From NCBI GenBank assembly GCA_947626285.1, contig CANQRR010000015.1, positions 1 to 61,462 of the forward strand: a stretch of DNA of 61,462 bases, written 5' to 3'. Below, in pieces: positions 58,650 to 61,462 of the stretch; position 1 is the stretch's first letter, and the number at the start of each line of letters is the position of its first letter. A program made the position numbers and the translations under genes. The DNA comes from an uncultured Lachnospiraceae bacterium (GTDB lineage Bacteria > Bacillota > Clostridia > Lachnospirales > Lachnospiraceae). A model generated the notes under the pieces. It made no database searches. It was not told the DNA's origin and worked only from the letters and a program-made list of their open reading frames with translations.

Positions 58650-59546
58650 CTATTTCCAGCTTTGCTTCCTGCAATCCCAGACAAAATGGTATTCTGTATC
58701 TTTTTTTATACTCTCGACGATTGGCATTAGAAACTTTTTTATCAAATCTATGATTTCTTCAAAGTCTACATGCAGCAATGTCTTTTTCTTTTTCATAAAT
58801 GCATTCCAACGCTTCCAATGAATCTCACTCTTTAAAAAATCGTCTTCAAAAGCAACGATATCATCAAATCCCGTTACGCGATGCTCAAAAGTCTCCCTGA
58901 CTGCCTCTTTCAGTTTCTCTCCATCAAATTCATACCTGTCAGCCAGAATATAAATATCGTAAAAATCTTTGTATCTGCTATTCGCATTGCCTAGTGACAC
59001 GATCGCTTCAAACTTTTCAGATACCACAGAATAGAGTGAATACACGTAAACGAACGGGGCTTCCATATCCAACAAAACAGGAAATTTTATCTTTACCCTG
59101 TCCGGATAGATCACATCGCCAAAACCGATGTCAATGGATATCGGAATTTTTGTCCTGTCCAAATACGCCAGAATAGATACATTCACGCCGTGGTATTCCT
59201 TAAACTCCGTAATGGCTCTGGTCTCCAAAGTGTCCAGATCATACCTCAGGGCATCGTCATATTCTATTGAAAAAATACCCTTAAATACCTCCCGTATATT
59301 CTCAACATTATTTGATATATTTTTCGCCAAAAGGTCGATATCCCTGGTTGCCCTGGTAAACTCGCCATCGAAAAGCGCATAGAGGAAAATACCTCCTTTC
59401 AGAGTAAATCTTTCTGCATATTCAGAAGCCGATAGCCTATACATGGTTCTTTCCATTCCGTACACTGTCAATGCTTCCTGCATTGTTTTCCCGCTTGCCG
59501 CCGCCTGATTTTTCAACCTGGCCTTTACGGATACTGCGCTCGTCAT
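58650..59546 (-). CDS. AbiEii-type nucleotidyltransferase toxin
   Basis: 298 residues; the ATG overlaps the antitoxin stop (ATGA). The family core is seen in FTLKGGIFLYALFDG and RATRDIDLLAKNI (the DID of the polymerase-beta fold), then ISIDIGFGDVIYP and EKFEAIVSLGNANSRYKDFYDIYIL, the conserved Lys/Asp segment of AbiEii/AbiGii proteins. In characterised systems the toxin adds nucleotides to tRNA ends and stops growth, giving phage protection by abortive infection. The pair is much AT-richer than the polysaccharide genes on its left, so it was probably acquired. Confidence 0.88.
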   Translation of the reverse strand: MTSAVSVKARLKNQAAASGKTMQEALTVYGMERTMYRLSASEYAERFTLKGGIFLYALFDGEFTRATRDIDLLAKNISNNVENIREVFKGIFSIEYDDALRYDLDTLETRAITEFKEYHGVNVSILAYLDRTKIPISIDIGFGDVIYPDRVKIKFPVLLDMEAPFVYVYSLYSVVSEKFEAIVSLGNANSRYKDFYDIYILADRYEFDGEKLKEAVRETFEHRVTGFDDIVAFEDDFLKSEIHWKRWNAFMKKKKTLLHVDFEEIIDLIKKFLMPIVESIKKDTEYHFVWDCRKQSWK

Positions 59547-60130
59547 ACAAGTACCTCCAGATACTGTTTCATAATTTTATCGCATTTCATACACTTAGCA
59601 TACCGCAAAAGCCGATTCAGATTTCTCTCCTTCCTCTGCAGATACGTCACCAGAATTTCTTTTGTCTCTTCGATTCCTACCTTTTCTCTGTAAAGTACAA
59701 TGTCTGCAACTGTCTTTTCCATATCATAGATCCGAAATTCATTCTTTCCTTCTTTGATCTTCACAATTCCCAACTCATGCCGATCATCCGTATAGTGATG
59801 AACGTTCATTTGCGGCCGCTCCGGCATCGTGGATACCTTCGCTTTTCGCGGTATTGCTACATCCACAGCATCCGGAATGAACGTCGTCAGATGATAATAA
59901 ACCGCGGCGCTAAGCAGGCAGATCACACCATTCGGCGCATAGACCCCTGCATAATAAAAATCGGACTCTTCCCCGCAATATTCTGTATTCTCATAATACC
60001 GTTTGTTTAATTTTATAAGTTTTCCCTCATCGATCAGTTTACTGACCTTATACTGTGAAAAGCCCATTTCTTTCAATTCCTGTATGGAAAAAATCTTTTG
60101 GTCTTCAGGAAGTGTTATTGTATTCGCCAT
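59543..60130 (-). CDS. AbiEi-type antitoxin/transcriptional repressor
   Basis: 195 residues, ATG with a weak GGGGATGAG site. An N-terminal winged helix (residues about 10-60: FSIQELKEMGFSQYKVSKLIDEGKLIKLNKRYY) is followed by the AbiEi middle domain (PNGVICLLSAAVYYHLT, VDVAIPRKAK) and a helical C-terminus (RIYDMEKTVADIVLYREKVG). In known type IV AbiE systems this protein neutralises the toxin indirectly and represses its own promoter by binding inverted repeats. Such repeats are present at 60203-60235 and 60255-60283. Confidence 0.88.
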   Translation of the reverse strand: MANTITLPEDQKIFSIQELKEMGFSQYKVSKLIDEGKLIKLNKRYYENTEYCGEESDFYYAGVYAPNGVICLLSAAVYYHLTTFIPDAVDVAIPRKAKVSTMPERPQMNVHHYTDDRHELGIVKIKEGKNEFRIYDMEKTVADIVLYREKVGIEETKEILVTYLQRKERNLNRLLRYAKCMKCDKIMKQYLEVLV

Positions 60131-60202
60131 ATCTCATCCCCGTCCCAATCAATCCAAGTGGATGCTCCGCAGACAAATAGTACTCTCAAATTTAATTTGG
60201 TT

Positions 60203-60283
60203 AAAATTCGGCATCTGTCTGTTTTGCCGAATTTTAATTAAATAATAAAACAAAGTCTGTTTCTTGTCAACCAAAAAACAGAC
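60203..60283. promoter_or_regulatory. AbiE promoter with two inverted repeats
   Basis: Minus-strand promoter: TTGACA (60270-60265), 17 bases, TATTAT (60247-60242). Inverted repeat 1, AAAATTCGGCA (60203-60213) / TGCCGAATTTT (60225-60235), is perfect and covers the transcript start region. Inverted repeat 2, GTCTGTTT (60255-60262) / AAACAGAC (60276-60283), encloses the -35 box. GTCTGTTT also occurs inside repeat 1 at 60217-60224. The layout fits negative autoregulation by AbiEi. Confidence 0.75.
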
Positions 60284-60392
60284 CCTCTACATATTTTTCG
60301 AAAAAATAACATTTTATATCCTTGACCTTTATAAATAGTTAAATATCCCTATTCTATTACACGCCGTCTATCCCCTTAAATATCAATAGGTT

Positions 60393-61462
60393 TTAAGGAG
60401 ACATCCGTAGAAACGGAAGTTTGCGGTGTATCCTTGAGAGGATCGCGTTCGCGCGCTCCAACGCTTCCTCCACTGACAAGATCGCGATCTCCCCACAGAC
60501 AGCGATCCGCTCCGGCACAGGGTTCAGCTTTACCTGATAGATCGGGTCAACCGTGAGGAAGAGGTCGCCCTCCGGGACGGACGCCGCCGCGTTCTCCGCC
60601 TGCAGCTTGCCCGTCGTCTGCGCGGCATTAATTCGGCAGACGCAGGGGCGTCCCTCCAGCGGATCGAAGCGCACCGCGCGCACGTTCTGGTATGCGCTCA
60701 GGTCGAAAGCGACAGAGAATTTTCCGTCCTCAAGCTTCGCCTCTTCTACCAGCTTCTGCTCCTCGGAGAAACCTTCCCCGGTGTCCACGAAAAGCTGACT
60801 CACCATGTATTCTTTCTCCCGCAGCTTCCGGCGGAACTCCTCAAGTGAGACCCAGAGCTCCGGTGTGCTGTGGTTCAGCAGCCGATTCGCCCCGACGTAC
60901 TGCTCCGCGAAGTGCGTAGACCACGCCCAGAAAACCTCGTCCATCTCCGCGCTGATCCCGAACTCGGCCATAAATTCTGCTTTCTCGCAGAGCTGATGCA
61001 GCACCGGCTGGCTGCTATACAGCTCGTTGATCGCGCGCCAGAGCAGGAACGGCGTCGGCACCGGAAAATCAAAGATCCACTCGCAGTCAATCACCTGATA
61101 CTTCCCGTCGATCTCAAATATGTTATCAAGGATCAGGTCGATGTTCGCCGGGCACACACAGGCGACGTCCGCCGAAAACTCCCGTGGGCCGAACACCTCG
61201 CGGAAACGTGCACGCTCATCCGCGGTCATGTCACTGGTTCTACCCGTATTCCCGAATATCTCTGAAATATTGTCGTTGTCCGTGTTAATCGCTTTGGTGG
61301 TACCGGAAATATCTTCTCTGTTTTCATCTGTCTTCTCAAAATTTACAGAAGATTTCGTGCACTCCTCATACAGCGCGGCTGCCTGCTTCACCAGCGCCTT
61401 CACCGCCGCAAGATCCCCCTCGCGTATAGCGTCCGCCGCCTGCTGCGCCAGACTCTTCTGCG
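60393..61462 (-). CDS. C-terminal part of a large protein, possibly kinase-like, cut by the right edge
   Basis: The frame is open to the window edge, so the N-terminus is missing; at least 356 codons are visible. No membrane span. Residues after about 95 read CPANIDLILDNIFEIDGKYQ then VIDCEWIFDFPVPTPFLLWR. The spacing of the D...DN and later ID-E-W recalls the catalytic and metal loops of kinase-like folds (aminoglycoside phosphotransferase or O-antigen terminator kinases), but the match is weak. The last 130 residues are beta-rich (FDLSAYQNVRAVRFDPLEG). Its place beyond the glycosyltransferases suggests a role in polysaccharide capping or modification. A stem CCTTAAA/TTTAAGG follows the stop without a clear T-run. 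Confidence 0.55.
   Translation of the reverse strand, partial: QKSLAQQAADAIREGDLAAVKALVKQAAALYEECTKSSVNFEKTDENREDISGTTKAINTDNDNISEIFGNTGRTSDMTADERARFREVFGPREFSADVACVCPANIDLILDNIFEIDGKYQVIDCEWIFDFPVPTPFLLWRAINELYSSQPVLHQLCEKAEFMAEFGISAEMDEVFWAWSTHFAEQYVGANRLLNHSTPELWVSLEEFRRKLREKEYMVSQLFVDTGEGFSEEQKLVEEAKLEDGKFSVAFDLSAYQNVRAVRFDPLEGRPCVCRINAAQTTGKLQAENAAASVPEGDLFLTVDPIYQVKLNPVPERIAVCGEIAILSVEEALERANAILSRIHRKLPFLRMSP

Noticed and set aside
1-61462. tRNA, rRNA or prophage genes
   Set aside because: I read both strands of the intergenic gaps for cloverleaf ends, rRNA landmarks and phage structural genes and saw none.

Overview
The window looks like chromosome of a gut-type Bacillota, most likely a Lachnospiraceae-like clostridium. 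The coding sequence is fairly GC-rich, with strong AGGAGG ribosome sites and TTGACA/TATAAT promoters. The housekeeping genes are of Gram-positive type (rpoD, rho, rpmE, prfA-prmC, clpX, yqeY, trkA/trkH), and the surface proteins are Cna-B/SpaA-like and LytR-CpsA-Psr. Nearly everything is read on the minus strand. Only the CBS-domain membrane protein (29842-31116) and the YfhO-like protein (52998-55736) are on plus. I see no rRNA, tRNA, CRISPR array, prophage or intact insertion sequence.

Layout. 1-2803: sugar-use operon (FGGY xylulokinase, DUF4867-like protein, fucose-isomerase-like protein cut by the left edge). 2962-6913: lipid kinase; a SARP/BTAD regulator carrying a degenerate GGDEF-like domain, followed by a small protein of an unnamed family; pyridoxal-kinase-like gene. 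7086-21579: a surface locus with a 4380-residue Cna-B/pilin-type repeat adhesin, a small protein of the same unnamed family just upstream in the same operon, and a secreted Glu/Thr-rich protein that shares a domain with the adhesin. 21799-29604: Rpn-nuclease fragment, radical SAM gene, a third small-family member, prfA, prmC, yqhQ-like gene, rpmE, rho and a membrane protein. 29842-41253: CBS membrane protein, NlpC/P60 hydrolase, aminotransferase-trkA-trkH operon with two promoters and a leader hairpin, Ldh-type dehydrogenase, yqeY, MNT/HEPN pair, rpoD. 41433-58583: clpX and an exopolysaccharide cluster (wecE-like aminotransferase, glycosyltransferases, initiating sugar transferase, LCP ligase, glmS), with a divergent YfhO gene and a large two-catalytic-domain glycosyltransferase. 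58650-61462: AbiE-type toxin-antitoxin pair and the end of a large, probably polysaccharide-related protein.

The most novel signal is a small protein module of about 45 residues (pattern W-Q-G ... [FY]-x-S ... E-[LM]-L ... [IM]-D). It occurs as a single copy next to the giant adhesin (20354-20626). It occurs as two diverged copies in the protein downstream of the SARP/GGDEF-like regulator (4088-4588) and in the protein between prfA and the radical SAM gene (22808-23254). The adhesin operon promoter has a good -10 box and no -35 box. In its place are two GT[TG]ACCAA direct repeats exactly 11 bp apart, ending 7 bp from the -10, which is the geometry at which SARP-type activators bind. Regulator, module protein and adhesin could therefore form one surface-display system. 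That link is inference; the repeats and the domain similarities are visible in the sequence.
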